Source: Straminergon stramineum (Eukaryota > Streptophyta > Bryopsida > Hypnales > Calliergonaceae). From it: a stretch of DNA of 64,000 nt. The number at the start of each line of letters is the position of its first letter. The first letter of the stretch is position 1. Shown piece by piece: positions 11,621 to 24,711 of this stretch. The notes beneath the pieces are model-generated. The model saw nothing but the letters and a program-made list of their open reading frames with translations. It was not told the origin of the DNA and did not search any database. The stretch spans positions 35,816,906 to 35,880,905 of the forward strand of contig OY987264.1 in NCBI GenBank assembly GCA_963920665.1. The letters are read 5' to 3'. A program made the position numbers and the translations under genes.

Positions 11621-13419
11621 GAAGGAACGACATGGAAGTTACCCTCTCAAATCAACCATTACCACCTCCTGAGTAGTAAACCTTGTTTCGTTACTAGGAT
11701 GCTGAACTCTTTAAAAATAACATTGGGTGCCTTCACGCCAGACAAAAGCGAGAAAGTTTTAATATGCCTTATTGTACATAACAGCAATTGCTGCTTTATA
11801 CAACTAAGAAACTGTTCTTACGAAAGAGACAGAGTCTCTCGTGGTGTAGTTCCTCGATTGCAGATACTGGCGGTAGAGCTCCCTCTATAACTTGATTCCT
11901 AACAGTCTTCCTAACATAACCACACCCCGGAATCAACCCCACATAGTGCGCCAGAAACACTTACCAACACTAAAACATAGCAGCACCAAATAAGGGATTC
12001 GACAAGAAACCCACCACCGTGGACCAACGTCATGACAGAGAAGCCTCTGAGTTCCAGCTCAGTCCTACCGACACTACAATCTCACCTCATGGATGATACT
12101 CAGACGGCACGAGATAGTCACCCAAACAAGGCAGCAGATGGGTGTCGCTGCTCGCCAACTTTGATGAGAACGATCGCTTCGAATGAACTGTGAGGAGATC
12201 CTGCCCACCACTGGGAAACCGAAACCCTAGCCAGCAGACCGAAACTTTGGGATATGAAAGTGCGAGAAGCAGCACAACATGCCTTCTCGAAACCCCAAAC
12301 AGCACAACCCACACGAGAGAAGATGATTCATCACCCCTTTCGGGTAGTTTCTATTCATTTCTGAAAACACCTTTACCTTTTGACATTTCTCAAGCATTGC
12401 ACAAGAAACTTGTTTAAAATAACATATCACTATGTGTATTTTAAACGGCTTGTATGGGTTACTAGGAGTGATACTGTAGCAAGATTTTCCATGTTACTGG
12501 AATGCACTGATTGGTCTTTCAGGAATACCTCCCTTGAATTTCGCCCCTTGTGCTGGACTTGCTGGAATAGACTTCTAACATTCTATTCTACTGTAACTGA
12601 TATCTTCTATGTTGCAATTCAAGCATTCTTGCTTTGGGTAGAAAGTTTCTCATGCATAACAATTGTGACAGCAAGCCTTTCAGACCAAGCAAACCCCCTA
12701 AAAACACATTGAACGAAAATTTGATTGATCAATAAACTTCCGTCATGTCCTTGAGAAAATTCCTTCCTGTCTGGATCTGCATAAAGCTAGCAATTGAGAG
12801 TCCGTGCCTCACCTGCACCCATGCCACGATCCAAAACACATAGTTAGAATCATGACGTATGCAAGGTGTCTTTAGCACGAAAACCAGTTGTTATCCGTAT
12901 CACAATCACAAGCTAATTTGATCCGTTAGTAGGAAAACATTTTGCCCTCCATTCCTCTCTGTCCACCCTTTTCACCCATGTCGATACTCCTAGTGCACCT
13001 CTGCAACAGCCTGTACTATCATGAACTGAAGTGGTTCCAACTCCTTCACACTTCTACTCTGGTTTTCACACTAGTTTACCCAGAGCATGGCTCTCGTATA
13101 CTCACACACAAGAAAGGTAGCAAAAGAGGCACCACTTTGAGTCTGGCTTCCCTTTATTTTTTATGTAGATGCCATTTCCCTCAATATGGCGGCACCTGGT
13201 CATTTCTTTTTGTGGTCATGTAGTGCAAGTGTTTAATTAGCTGCTAACTTGAACTTGCACATTAATTTTTCCTAAGTCCATTTAAAAAAGGGTTTCCTTC
13301 ATTTCCCAAGACATACTCCCCAACTTACATGGTTCTGACCACCGTCAATTTGTAATGTCAGTCCAGTAATTTAGGTACCACCAGCTTCATCCCTTGTCAA
13401 GATGGTAATTTCAGAAATT

Positions 13420-14960
13420 TTAGTCCTTGTGTATTCATGTGGTGTTTGTCACAGGTGCTCATAACCCAAAATTGTTTCACAGCTGTTCTGGACTAGAGAG
13501 AGAGAGAAGCTCCGCGCACGCACTGCGGCTTTGGAGAAGCCACTTGCTGGAAATTCCAAGATGCCACAACACTATTCACCGTGTTCCAGCACACCAACTG
13601 TCTGCAGAGGTCGGTTGACTTTCCAGTAGAATATGTGCACACTGGAGTGAAGATTATTAAAAACGAAAATAATTGGGGTCATGTCTGAGTCAGAAAGATT
13701 TACATCCAGAGGCGCTTCTGAAATAGAGGACCCTGCAACACAGAACGACAATGAAAGCAAACTGGAATATCAGATTTGGACTCTCTATTCCAAGAACTTC
13801 AGTGCTATGTCGAAGAGTGTCAGCAACAAAGCGGTGATTGGGTGATTGGAACAAGGCACATGCTTCAGATACCGTCCCAGAAGATTGACAATTTTCCATC
13901 ACAATCCACAATGGTGAAATGCTTCTTCCTTGGAGTAAGTTTCAACACGCAGAAAGTAGAGGGCACTTGCTTAGTCTCTCCACTCAACAGACAGTTCCAA
14001 TTCCTCAGATTGACAACCACACTAGCAATTGCATCCAGAATCAACACTGCCCAAAATGTGACACCTACACTGGGACCAAAAGGGGCCACTTTTTCCTAGA
14101 TATTGACAACACATGATGGACACAATCAAAGTCTATGAGAGCCTACTTTGGGATTTGGGTACACCTACAGAATGTATTTTCGAAATTCACAACTTATTCA
14201 TACGATGTCCAAATAATGCTTGCTAAAGCGGGTTCGAATCCTCTTTCAATTGCAATGATAGTAACTATGCTCAGTTGGAAGTAGTGTCAACCGTACGTGC
14301 GCATACCTTAGTAACTTCTTCTACAGCTCTCTCGATGTCTTGTCCCTCTCTATACCGAACAGTGTTTGCTGCTACTCAAAAACAGAGACCTCGTCCCTAA
14401 CAAGAATTACACTACATCTACAGTGCAGCTAAAATACGATACGAGCTACAAAGCACCCCGAGCTTCCTGATAGCAATACAAAAGGGATATAGCCAAGAGC
14501 TTGCTTTGTGTTAAGTTACCGGCGGTACAGATCCGTGCAGATCCCCCGGGAGATTGATTCATACTAGTACTATTCATGAAAACACCATATCCGTAAATCA
14601 CACAGATAGTGCGTCTATCTGAGAATGCTTACCCACACTCGAACAAAGATAGAAACAGCACTAGCTAGGCTAAAGATGTGATAACAGACTTATCGCTATG
14701 AAGCATCGCCGTCACACAGAGGCCCCGAAATGCAAGCTTAGTCCTACCGACAGTAAACCTAACTGCTGAGATGATGCCCAGACGGCAAGAGCTACTTACC
14801 CAAGCAAGGCAGCGGACGGGTGTGGTTGCTCGCCGACCCTCACGAGGATGATCGCTGCACGAAGACGATCGCTCTCAGCTTGGAAAAGCAGATCCTGTCC
14901 TACACTTGCGAACGGAGACCCTAGCCAGCAGAGCGTGAAATCGAAACATGAGATGGGAAG
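13420..14960 (-). repeat. Orphan TNL leader region
   Basis: It is collinear with 32600-33850. Shared landmarks include GGACTCTC(T/C)ATTCCAAGAACTTC near 13780, AACAGAGACCTCGTCCC-type sequence near 14383, and GAGCTTCCTGATAGCAATAC near 14460. The stretch 14800-14940 repeats 12130-12240 (GATCCTG and CCCTAGCCAGCAGA). No TIR exon follows on its left, so it is the remains of another TNL locus. No intact gene. Confidence 0.5.
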
Positions 14961-15126
14961 TAGCGGCAAAACAGGCTGCTTGGGCGCTCTTCAACCCCAA
15001 AGGAAAGAGAAAGAGGTCGGAGTAAGTTACCTCGCACTAAGACTGAAGGGCTGTTGCAGCCAGAACACAGGGTTTCTGTAATTGTCTGCAATTGTCTGCA
15101 AAGTTCACGGAGTACCCACTTCCATA

Positions 15127-16428
15127 AGGGCCAGGGTGAATTGACCCCCTCATTGCCCCGATTGTGGATGGATGGGGATGAGGGGGGCCAATTCCCTGTC
15201 CGTCTCCCGACCTCCCTCCGACCTCCCTGCCTCCCTGTGATGACCCCCCTGCTCCCCTCCGACCTTCTTTCCTGTCCTGCCTTCCAACCTCGACGTGCAA
15301 CTTTCTGCTATTCCAATACATCATTTTGTTCTTCTCTGAATACTCCTCACCAGATCTGCTCCAATTGTTTGAGTTTTTGTGTTTCAATGTTTGATTTCTA
15401 TGTTTTGTTGGCACCGAGGAGAGTTGTTTCAATCTTGTTGAAGCTCCGTCAAATGTGGATCTGGAGCTCCGTAGAAGTCGGATCTGAAGTTTGAAGTTTG
15501 GAGTCTCTGCGACGATCCCAATTGCTTGTGCATCCTCATGGCAGTAAGATATGTGCACTTAAATGCATGCAAGTGTGAGTGCTGGAGATTTGGACTTGAG
15601 ATTTGGGACACTCCCTCTACTTTCTCCATCGCCACTTTCAACCTACCTACTCTGAGAAACCCACAAAAAATTCGTGCTGGAGGTGTGTGAAGAATGTGTG
15701 AGTTTTTTGGAAGCTCATCAATGCTTTGATCAAGAGAAACTTGCATCATCAGATCAGATTTGGTGGAGTTTGGGTATAGGCTAATGCTTCGAGCATCTTT
15801 GGAGATTGCCCTTTCTGTCGGGCTTTAGAAATTCTTATAAAAAAATTAAAAAATTATGGAGTTTGTCCCAGGTAGGAATCTGTTTCAGAATTCAGAAATG
15901 GAGAAAATCAAAACTAGTCGCAATGCTGAAGTTGTTCTCACTTAACATAATCAATCTTCAATTAAAATATGAAAATACCATATTAAGTTCTATGGCCGAA
16001 TGCTGAGTACGGTTGTTGTTTTGGAATTTTGCTGAGTCTCAACCTTACAAACTCCCGCAATTGTGTGCACCCTAAGCATTGGTACACACACGGTCCTCAC
16101 AGTTTAAAATTTGCAGTTAGTTGTGGCATTAGAGAAACCACTGACTCCAATTCGGAAATTTCAAGGTTTTGAAGGGAAACATTGCACCAATAGAATTTTG
16201 ACGTCCTTCAAACCACAAAATTTCACGCTGGAGTTTGAAATTGAGAAGGTCGCAGGGGAACAGGGAGGAAGTTGAAGAGGAGCAGGGAGGGCGGAGGGGA
16301 GCAGGGGGGTCATCACAGGGAGGCAGGGGGAGGTCGGAGGGAGGTCGGGAGACGGACAGGGAATTGGCCCCCTTCATCCCCATCCATCCACAATCGGGGC
16401 AATGAGGGGGTCAATTCACCCTGGCCCT
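15127..16428. mobile_element. GC-rich element with long inverted repeats (Mutator-like, non-autonomous)
   Basis: Both ends start AGGGCCAGGGTGAATTGACC and remain inverted repeats for roughly 150 bp, through runs of CCTCCCTG, ending near 15270 and 16270. The element is flanked by an imperfect 10-bp duplication, CACTTCCATA at 15117-15126 and CACTTCAATA at 16430-16439. Long terminal repeats plus a 9-11 bp target duplication are the signature of Mutator-like elements. The interior holds only short unsupported ORFs. Its transcript would fold into a long hairpin. Confidence 0.6.
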
Positions 16429-16457
16429 TCACTTCAATAAGTGCAGACTTGAGTAAC

Positions 16458-17060
16458 TTAACCCCTAAAGGACCATAAGGCCACCACATGGCTTCTGCAG
16501 CTACATTTGTAAAAAATTTGGAATGTGAACCTTATTAATAGTCTGTGACCAACAAAGAGACCCTTGATGATTTTTTTTACTGAATCCATCGGAACAATCC
16601 GATCAAGAAATGATTGAGTGAGCGATTTTTGGTGAATTTTTTGAGATTAGGAAAAGTACTATGGGCTATCACTACACGTGCTCATATCTTTTTTTCCACA
16701 CCTCAAAATGATTTGAAAAAAATTACACATCTAAATCATGATGATATGTACTTGTGAAAAAAAAATCAGAGTTTTTAGATCACTTTTGAGCATTCCGATT
16801 TCAACATTCCAATTTCAGCACATGTACAAAGTTCAGCCAAATTGGATATCTTACATCAATTTTGTCAACGGTGTCATTTTCTCAAAAATTGTGCGATTTT
16901 GATGATCTTTTTTTCTTATGAAATCTACATAAGTCTTCTTTCATTTCAACCATGGCGATCATCAAAATTGTATCACACATTTGAGAAATTATGCTTATTA
17001 CAAGAGCTAGTCAAGAAAACAAGAGCTTTGCTCAAACACCCCCGGTCCTTTAGGGGTTAA
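16458..17060. mobile_element. TTAA-flanked MITE, copy C
   Basis: A perfect 17-bp terminal repeat, TTAACCCCTAAAGGACC, occurs at both ends. There is no longer flanking duplication outside TTAA (GAGTAAC on the left, TGACTTT on the right). The interior is AT-rich and noncoding. It lies 29 bp from the long-TIR element. The following 17061-18246 is AT-rich with no recognisable feature. Confidence 0.7.
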
Positions 17061-19009
17061 TGACTTTAGGAAAGATTAAAAGCGGAAACATTTGGAGGCA
17101 TGTTTGAGGCAGAAATATTTCACTGGATAAAAGTTTCAAAATTCATGAATATTTTACCACAAAATTCCAAACAAAATCTCTGTTTCATGTACTCAAGACT
17201 CTTGAAAATTTTGAAATTGTATTACAAGTTTTCTTTCAACCATAAATTTGAGTCAAATTTTAGAAATGTCTAAGTTTGATTTCAAAATTTGGAAATATTT
17301 TTCTTATACAATTGTGTTAGTTGTAAATTAAGATGTCAAAAATTTGTTGCGAAAAATCCAATTTTTCTAGTAGTTATGACTATTTTTGTAAGTTTGAGAA
17401 ATATTTTGAAAGCCATTTTAGATTTCTATGAAAAAAGATTAAAATATAAGATTACGAACTTTACAATCATGGATTGACATCAAAAAACAAATTATACATA
17501 AGATTCATAACATGGTTAATGATATCATTGACCATATCCACACCCTCAAATATATACCCACTAATTCTAAGGTTTATTTGAGCTTCTACCAATTTGCCCT
17601 AAACTAAGTAAATAAAATATCATTTTGAAAATTTTGAAATAGTTGAATCTTAAAAACTAAGTGTTTCTAGATCCCTTGATAAAAGAAACTATACAATGCG
17701 AATTAGTAGACTATATTGTTTAATCACTCTCAAAGGAAAATGAAGTCATCCAATCTTCTTTTCAAATGTCAAATCCACAATTGAGGTCATTAGAAATATA
17801 CAAGGATAAAGGGTATAGCATGAATAACCATAATCAAAATATAGCTCTTCATTGCAAAGTCTATTGTTGTCAATTTCTGTAGTTTTGTTTTCAATGGGTT
17901 TTTTTTAACTTTCATTGCACTTGAGGCTCATTTCCAACACCCCTCAATCCTAGAAAATCAAGATTTTCAAAAGGACAAATTTGCACAAAATCTTGAGTAG
18001 AAAACCATAAATCATTTTTTCCATGTTAGAAATAGAAAGGAGTCCTAAAAAGTCTCCAAGCTTTCAACAAACAAGGCTACATTATAAAGGCTTCATGACC
18101 TATGATTAGAACAAATTCTATCTACATTTATTTCTCCATCTTATATGCATTTTTCAAGCCTTGTAATAACTCTTTATTCTAAAAACTTGTTCTATGTACC
18201 AATTGATTTATTAGAAATTCTTAAAAGGCTAGTGCACACCATTATGAATGTTAGAGTGAGAACCATCGTATAGTCCATAGTGACCATACTAAGTCACATT
18301 AGTGCATTAATACAAGTACTAATAAACTAAGTAGGATGTTCAATTCAACTAATTAGAATAAGAACTCTTTGTACTATAAAATGAAGTAAAACAAAAATGC
18401 ATTGTCAAATTTAGAGTACAATATACATCCTCTACACAATGGGTGTGACCTACCTAAATCATGTCATCACTATGAAAGTGAATGACAATAGATGAAAAGT
18501 TTCAACATTTTCTTAAGAGGTACATATTTATGAGTTTTGGACCTTAGAGGTTTCTTTTAAGGGGCCATTCATTTCCTAATGAAATTGGATTTTTCATGCT
18601 ATTAGTCAATTTTAAAGGGCATTCACATAAAAAAGGAAACACTAGAAATAGTAAATTGGTTAGAATTTTTCCAACTTTTGTATTTTGTGAACATCCAAAT
18701 GTGGTGTCATGGGTATTTAGCAGTTAAATGCTTGTAGCAAGGTTAGTTTCATAAATCATGAAGCATAATTTGAAGCATGTGGAGAGTCTCTCAAGAATGA
18801 TATGTGTGGAAGGAGGTAAAAAACTCATCCAAGATTAGAACTTTGAAGAAAAATTTCCAATAGAAGAACTAAAACCCTAAACACCTACTTCAATGGTAAT
18901 GCAATTTCTTGTAGCAAATCACACTTGTATACTTGCAAAAGAGACGTACTAAATCTAGCAAAGCACTCTTTGCTTAGTTAATTCCATTGCTACCATTGCA
19001 TCACCTTCC

Positions 19010-19259
19010 GGCAAGGCCAGGAATTGACCCCCTTATTGTAATTGTCAAGGGTAAATGTAAAAAATTGACCTTATTTTGAGCCATGTTTTTATGAATTTCA
19101 TCACAATTGATACGAAATTGGGGGCTTTTGATTGCAAATATGAATTCAAAATTTCCAATTTTTATCATGGGTGACAAATAAAAAATTCCAATGTTTTTTC
19201 CCAAGGATAAACCATTGGGGGGTAATGAAGGGCAATAAGGGGGTCAATCCACACTTGGC
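19010..19259. mobile_element. Small MITE related to the long-TIR element (copy 1)
   Basis: Its ends contain GAATTGACCCCCTTATTG and the inverse CAATAAGGGGGTCAATCC, the same terminal core as the 15127-16428 element. Flanking sequences CATCACCTTCC (18999-19009) and CATTACCATCC (19260-19270) look like an 11-bp target duplication. The related DNA near 31400 lacks this element, which supports it being an insertion. Confidence 0.6.
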
Positions 19260-19429
19260 CATTACCATCCATGGCATTAATAATGAATTCTAGAGCACTC
19301 TCACCAGGTAAGCTAGACTCACCCATTCTCCTCCCTCTACCCCAATTCCGTCATCATGTACGGATGGAGTATATTCTAGAAAGAAAATGTAAAATGTGCA
19401 TAAAAGTTAACCCTGACTTACTAGCGCTT

Positions 19430-20150
19430 CAATCTACTGAATGGACATCTGTCTCTGTCAGTTTTGGGCAAATGGTCATAAATCCTCACAACAGGCTGGT
19501 GGAATAGTGAAACTTCTCAGCTGGATCTGAGCAACTTCTCCACTCCGGGTGGCCGCTTCATCTTCGACAATCATGTAAACTGAAAAATGACCAGAAAACT
19601 TAGCTGAGCTAGCCAGCGCAGGCCCATCATTCGGGGAGATCTCGGAGGAATATATTCGCAGGCAGCGACAGAAAGAACGGATGGAAGCTGGGTCAGGTTC
19701 TGAAGGCCCAGGAGGCCGGTGATTGGCAGGGAATTCAAACTGAGAGTCTGAAGCTGGGAGCAAGCGCCAAGTCCGGCAAGTTGGACATCCCTTTTCCAAG
19801 GTTCCAGAATGATCACCCTCCCGATTGAGAAATGAATAATTCGTACTTGCTTACGAAAATCGACAAGAAAAGCAAGCATTGAAAACTGCACATGGCCGAA
19901 TGGATGAGTTTTGGGGCATCGGCGTCCTTACAGTACATTGCTGGGTGGACATCGAGGAATCATTCACCGACTCATTGAGGTTTCTGGAAAAATCACCCTG
20001 TTCATTGGGCTTCACCTTCTTGAGCAGTTGCTGTCTCCACAAACCCTCTCCGAGAATGATTCCTTTGTCCATATCAATCTGAAGCATGGGATATGAAATG
20101 GGTAAGATTTGAGGCTCATGCTCCGTATCAATTTGGCGCTTCAATCGATA
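19430..20150 (-). pseudogene. TNL leucine-rich-repeat fragment, copy 1
   Basis: The minus strand encodes LRR-like text such as LGACSQLQTLSLNSLPITGL around 19690-19790, close to LGNCSRLQKLVLKRLPIFSL in the TNL genes. Frame shifts break the rest of the reading frame, and no TIR or NB domain is attached. It is LRR debris of another TNL. Confidence 0.7.
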
Positions 20151-20193
20151 CCCAGGTATGCAACCCTTGTATTATAGACATGGATTGTCGGCA

Positions 20194-21161
20194 TTAACCT
20201 CTCACCCCCAAAGGCCTAAACAATTCCAAAAATAGCATTCTTTTTGAAGTGTTACAGATATAAATTTCATTTAGTTATAGAGATCTCAACCATACAATCT
20301 TGTATTGAACTAGTTGTAGATGGCGTGCATCAAATTTGGTGTCATTTGACCACATAGATTGCAAGATTATAATGTTTCAATGTTGAAAAAGGATGCTGAA
20401 ATTTTCCCAAAAACACATTTCGAGGCGAAATTCGATTTCTAAATCTACTCAAATGAAGAAATTTGAAACTATAAAGTGATTTAAAATCAGCATAAAAACA
20501 CATTGATGAAAAAAAAATTCATTGAATTGATTCATTGTGTCTCCAATATGGCTTTGAAATGTCAAAAAATAGCAAGAAAAGTTGCAAAAAACACATCAAA
20601 AACTGAACCTCCTTCTACTGAAATGCTTCTTAGTCACTCATAACTTCTTGTATTGGTATGAAATTTTATACACACAAACTAGACTAGTATGTGCAACTTT
20701 TACAAGAAAAATTATTGGAAACGAACATTGTATGCAAAAGAAACAAGTTGTCAAAGTTTAGTGTAATCCAAAAATGTCGGGATTTTGAACTTTGAATTGC
20801 TCCCAGACATTCAAAACAATATGGATTGACATAAAAATTATACCACAATAATTAGAATTCAAGGGGAAAATAAACCAACAAATTTGATTGAAAAAGAACA
20901 TTCGGTGAAGGAGACACAAGTCCCAAAAGTTGCAGCCATCAAATGGAGTTTGGAGAATTAAAATTGAATCTATGAACTTCGATTGGCTTCCAAGAATTCA
21001 GAAAATATTGTATTGATCTGAAAATATTACCACACAAACTAGAAGAGAGAGTGAAAATTCTCCAACAAGTTTTATTGAATTCGGACATTGGATGCAAAAG
21101 TTACAGCACTTTAAATTTTACTTGAGGACACTTTTCGTCCCCTTTGGCGGTGAGGGGTTAA
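20194..21161. mobile_element. TTAA-flanked element, copy D
   Basis: The left end reads TTAACCTCTCACCCCCAAAG and the right, read inward, TTAACCCCTCACCGCCAAAG. TTAA occupies 20194-20197 and 21158-21161. The interior is about 0.97 kb, AT-rich and noncoding. It lies just beyond the LRR fragment in copy 1 only. Confidence 0.7.
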
Positions 21162-23640
21162 AACAGCTTAGAGGAAGGTTTTTGTAAAATTTATATCAAA
21201 TCAGATGTCTAATTACTGTAGCCATAAATCCCAAAGCCACTAATAACATTCCAATCTGCGTGGCCTGCAAATTCAAGTGCGCGGCCAAATTGGACATAGG
21301 AGAAATCTAAAACATCTGAATATGGAATTTTTGAAGAGTTTCAGAAGTCAATGGTTAGGGATGAATGTCCAGAGATGTTAGAATAGGAGACACTGCCTAG
21401 GAATGGAATTTGGACAAAGAAGGCCGGACATTGGTCCAATTTTCATATTGAATTGCTCTTGTGGCTGGACCCAAAGAGAGGGCGAACCATGAACTTGGTG
21501 ATTTTAATATAGCGTTCCAAGTCTATAGGAGGGGTTCATACTTTTGAGAAAGAAGAGTTGCATTGGAACTTGTAAATCGAGAAGTTGCAATTGCTTGTTC
21601 GGGACTAATGATCTACAGGTGGCATAACAATGGCAGGCATTCAAGAAGAAGAGGTGCTCTTGTTGAAGCCAAAGTCACTCTCCTCTTTCTGGCCAAATAA
21701 TCATTTTCTTGGTCACCCCTTTTCCTTGCTTCACGATTAACTCACCAACGATTGTGAATTATGAAGTAGAATTGCAAGTTTTGAACTTCCAATTCACAGG
21801 GGGGCAATCATTTGTATATAGGAGGCAAGGGACAGCCATACATGAACAGGGGAGCTAGTTCAATTGATTAGAAGCAGAAGCCACTCTCCTTTCAGGGTTT
21901 CTGTTTTCACATGTGCTCTGTTTCTGCAAGATTTTCTTGTTGTCAGCATTGATGGTACCACTGTCTTCATTGCTCTAGACTTAGCATTCCATGCGGTGTG
22001 CTGTAGATTGTAGTGGCGCGGGTATTGGAAGAGTGCCAATGTTGATGTGAATTTCTGTCATTGAACTCATGTGTTGAAGTGTTGGGTTGGGGAGCTCTCA
22101 TCCGTCTGCTTGGCCAGCTTCATCATCTCTTGCTCATTGCTGGAGATGAGAGATCTCACTGGATGGAGCCTCCAAATGAAGTTTTGCAGGCCAAAGGGTG
22201 CCCTGAGGCCCAGGTGACCACTGCTGCCAACAGGCTCTGAAACTGAAATGCTTCCTTCGTGGTTTCAGCCTGACATGTCCTTGGCATGGCACCTGCAACA
22301 GCCCCAAACATAAGGCTTGCTCAGAATCACTAGCACATATGCATGATTTTAGGGGAATGAAACCCCACTTGCTGCAATCTTCAGAAGAAGGTTTTAATTG
22401 TCCATATTCTTACAATAGCAGATTTCGGAGCACATAAATCGAGACATTGATTCAAGTGATGAAAACCTCGAAAATGAGTAATTTGAAGTACCTAAAGCTT
22501 TGATTACTTTTCATGTGACAGTAAGGTTTTGTGGTGACCAACTGAAGCCTTGACTTCTAAATTTTGGCACAGGTTCAATTACGAGATTTAAATAGTCTCT
22601 AGTTTTGAGTTGGGTGACTGAAAAACTGCTCAGGGTTCTCTAAACTCCTCTGTACATGCCAGTTTCGCGAAACTTTGAAACTTGGAGGATCCTATCCCTA
22701 CAATCAATCAGAAGTCATCGAACAAGGGAGGTCCACTTCACATTCCAAAGGTGCAACAAACCAATAAAAAATTTAGAAAAATAAAAATTGCATCCATCAA
22801 GGTGTAGGATTTCTTGTTATGTCTAGCTTGTTGGTTCAAACCTATGCAAGTAATGTGGGCCTAGTATTAACCTTTAAAGGACCTATGTCATTTTTTTGTC
22901 AAAAACCATTCAAAATTGTAGTTTCTATTGCGTTAACCCAAGAAAACGAAAAGAATAAAATTTTAGAATCTAACTACAGGGTCTTGTACTATACTTGTCT
23001 AAGACCAAGTGGTATAAATTTCATGAAGTTTGACCGTACAAATTGAGAGATATTAGCATTATAAGTTGGAAAAGAAAATTTGAACATTGGACTGCAATTT
23101 CAGATGACTTTGACCGCCTTTTTTTGCAATATGGACTTTGAATTTTAATTTTTTAGTGTTGAAGAACTGATTTGATAGTCTAGGAGATTTATTTGTTTAA
23201 GAAACCTCTTGTTTTTCACTCTTAAAAAAATTGTTAAGTAGAAGTAGGTCCAAGATTACAAGAAAAACAAAAATCATTAATAGCTCTAAGATGGGATTGA
23301 AACACAATAATCCTACTGGTGAGATTGTTCTAGCAAGCAAAATTAACCTTGTTCAACAATATTTTTAGAAAAATTGTGAAAATTGCATTCAAAAATGAAT
23401 CTTATAAGTTATTTTTTGAAGAGGATGCTCATATTGCACAAAAACAAGATTGTTTATAACTTTTACATCACTAATCCAAATGGATTGAATCAAAGCTTCA
23501 GATGTAAAAAGTTTTTGAGGATTTATTTTTCTGCCCGCCGAATGAAAATTTGGGCTTTTTGTGTTATAACTTTTGCTCCCAAGCACCGATTGAAATAAAA
23601 ATGATATTCCCACAAAGCGAAATTTTTTTTTCTATATTAG
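21162..23640. other. Mostly unassigned DNA; GC-richer island at 21.4-22.4 kb
   Basis: A short piece at about 21205-21265 matches 50718-50785 (AGCCACTAATAACATTCC), probably the continuation of duplication block II. The 21.4-22.4 kb stretch is less AT-rich than its surroundings, has a TATATA box-like string near 21815, and contains only ORFs of about 40-55 codons that I do not recognise. It could be a noncoding transcript or a decayed gene. The rest, to 23640, shows nothing. Confidence 0.3.
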
Positions 23641-23649
23641 GAGAAAGTT

Positions 23650-24060
23650 TCAAAAAGTTTCACTAAAAATTGGGGTCATAGGAACCTGCTTGAAATCCAT
23701 TTTGTCCCCCGAGGAGACAATAGTCAAGACAGAATTCCAACTTATCATAGAGAGTGAAACACACCGATTCTGAAAACCTATGTGAGTTATCACATTCATA
23801 GTGGTGGCACCCATGATCTTATTGAGGTTCACCACTTGTTGGCCGCCCTGGACATCCTCCAGCAATCCCTGCACCATGGCATCCATCTACTCCCTTCAAC
23901 TTGGAAAACCAATGCACTTGAAAAACTTCATGAGCTCCACAACAATCAGACTTCCCATTTTGGTCAGAAATGGCCCAAGGCCTTGCTGGACCCAACCCCA
24001 AAGTCCTTGTTGGAGTACGCGAAAAGCTTTGCCCAAGTAAAAAACAAATCTGGTTGTGAG
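23650..24060 (-). pseudogene. Cytochrome P450 fragment (N-terminal part)
   Basis: The longest open stretch (23886-23650) contains VQGLLEDVQGGQQVVNLNKI followed by GATTMNVITHIGF, typical of the C/D-helix region of plant P450s. Upstream, in shifted frames with stops, FAYSNKDFGV and GPFLTKMGSLIVVEL resemble the usual lead-in to that region. There is no heme-binding segment, and frame breaks occur between the pieces. It lies about 0.2 kb left of the Harbinger element. Confidence 0.55.
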
Positions 24061-24711
24061 GCAAACAGTTCATCCTTGTGTCTTCAGTACTTCCTTTTGC
24101 AGTCGTGCACTTGCCACTACAAAACCTAAACAAATGTGAAAAACAAAACATCACATAAAAACGAAAGTCTACTAGTACGAAAAAAGTGAGATGCAAAATG
24201 ACACTCCAAAGAAGAACTAGCAATCACCATGGATCATGCCGGATACTTCGAAAGTGGAATATCCGTTAAGACACTGAGGGCCACTTCACACTACGGCACA
24301 GGGTCGAGAGTCCATCGGTCTTAGCCAATCAAATTTCAAAGACCCAAGACTTTGGCCTCTCGGCCCTTCACACAAGGTGGCACAATCCAAAGTTCGTCGC
24401 CTTGATGGCAGCCTACATGGCATCGAAATGCTTACATGGCGACAAACTCTCGATCAGAGTTTGGGTCTCCGTTTTTGGCTGGCCCAAACTCTGATTGAGA
24501 GTCCATCGAATTTTTTTTTTTTTTAAATCAAAAAAATCAAAAACTGACAAGATCTTTGCCGTTAGATTAGAAGGACTGTTTTCCACAAGGCAAAAAGGAG
24601 GATGCGCCTTTTTCTTCTTCTCTCTTTTTTGTGCGTCTTGGTAGAAGCTGCTCTTGTTTCTGTAGCTCTTTGTGTGTATTGGCTCTCTAATTTTTTTTGC
24701 AAGTAGGAAAG

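Larger units (their letters stand above)
10599..18246. other. 7.65 kb segment present only in copy 1 (absent from copy 2)
   Basis: Copy 2 joins the equivalents of 10598 and 18247 directly at 42520/42521. The two sides share TG at the junction. Because the leader sequence just right of 10598 continues as in the relic near 1497, copy 1 is the ancestral arrangement and copy 2 carries a deletion. The segment contains TNL leaders, a long-TIR element and a TTAA element. Between 11620 and 13420, apart from leader-like fragments near 12100-12260, I recognise nothing; the ORFs there are short and unsupported. Confidence 0.7.
18247..20152. repeat. Segmental duplication block II, copy 1
   Basis: This block is collinear with 42521-44443. 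It begins AATGTTAGAGTGAGAACCAT and similarity ends around CAATCGATA. It contains a small GGCC-ended MITE and LRR debris. A more diverged third copy of its middle part lies at about 31140-31480. After it, copy 1 carries a TTAA element, whereas copy 2 carries a foldback element and Helitron. Confidence 0.85.

Noticed and set aside
22867..22885. TTAACCTTTAAAGGACC, a possible TTAA-element left end
   Set aside because: No matching right end (GGTCC...GGTTAA) found within the next kilobase or so; may be a truncated copy, but not supportable as an element.
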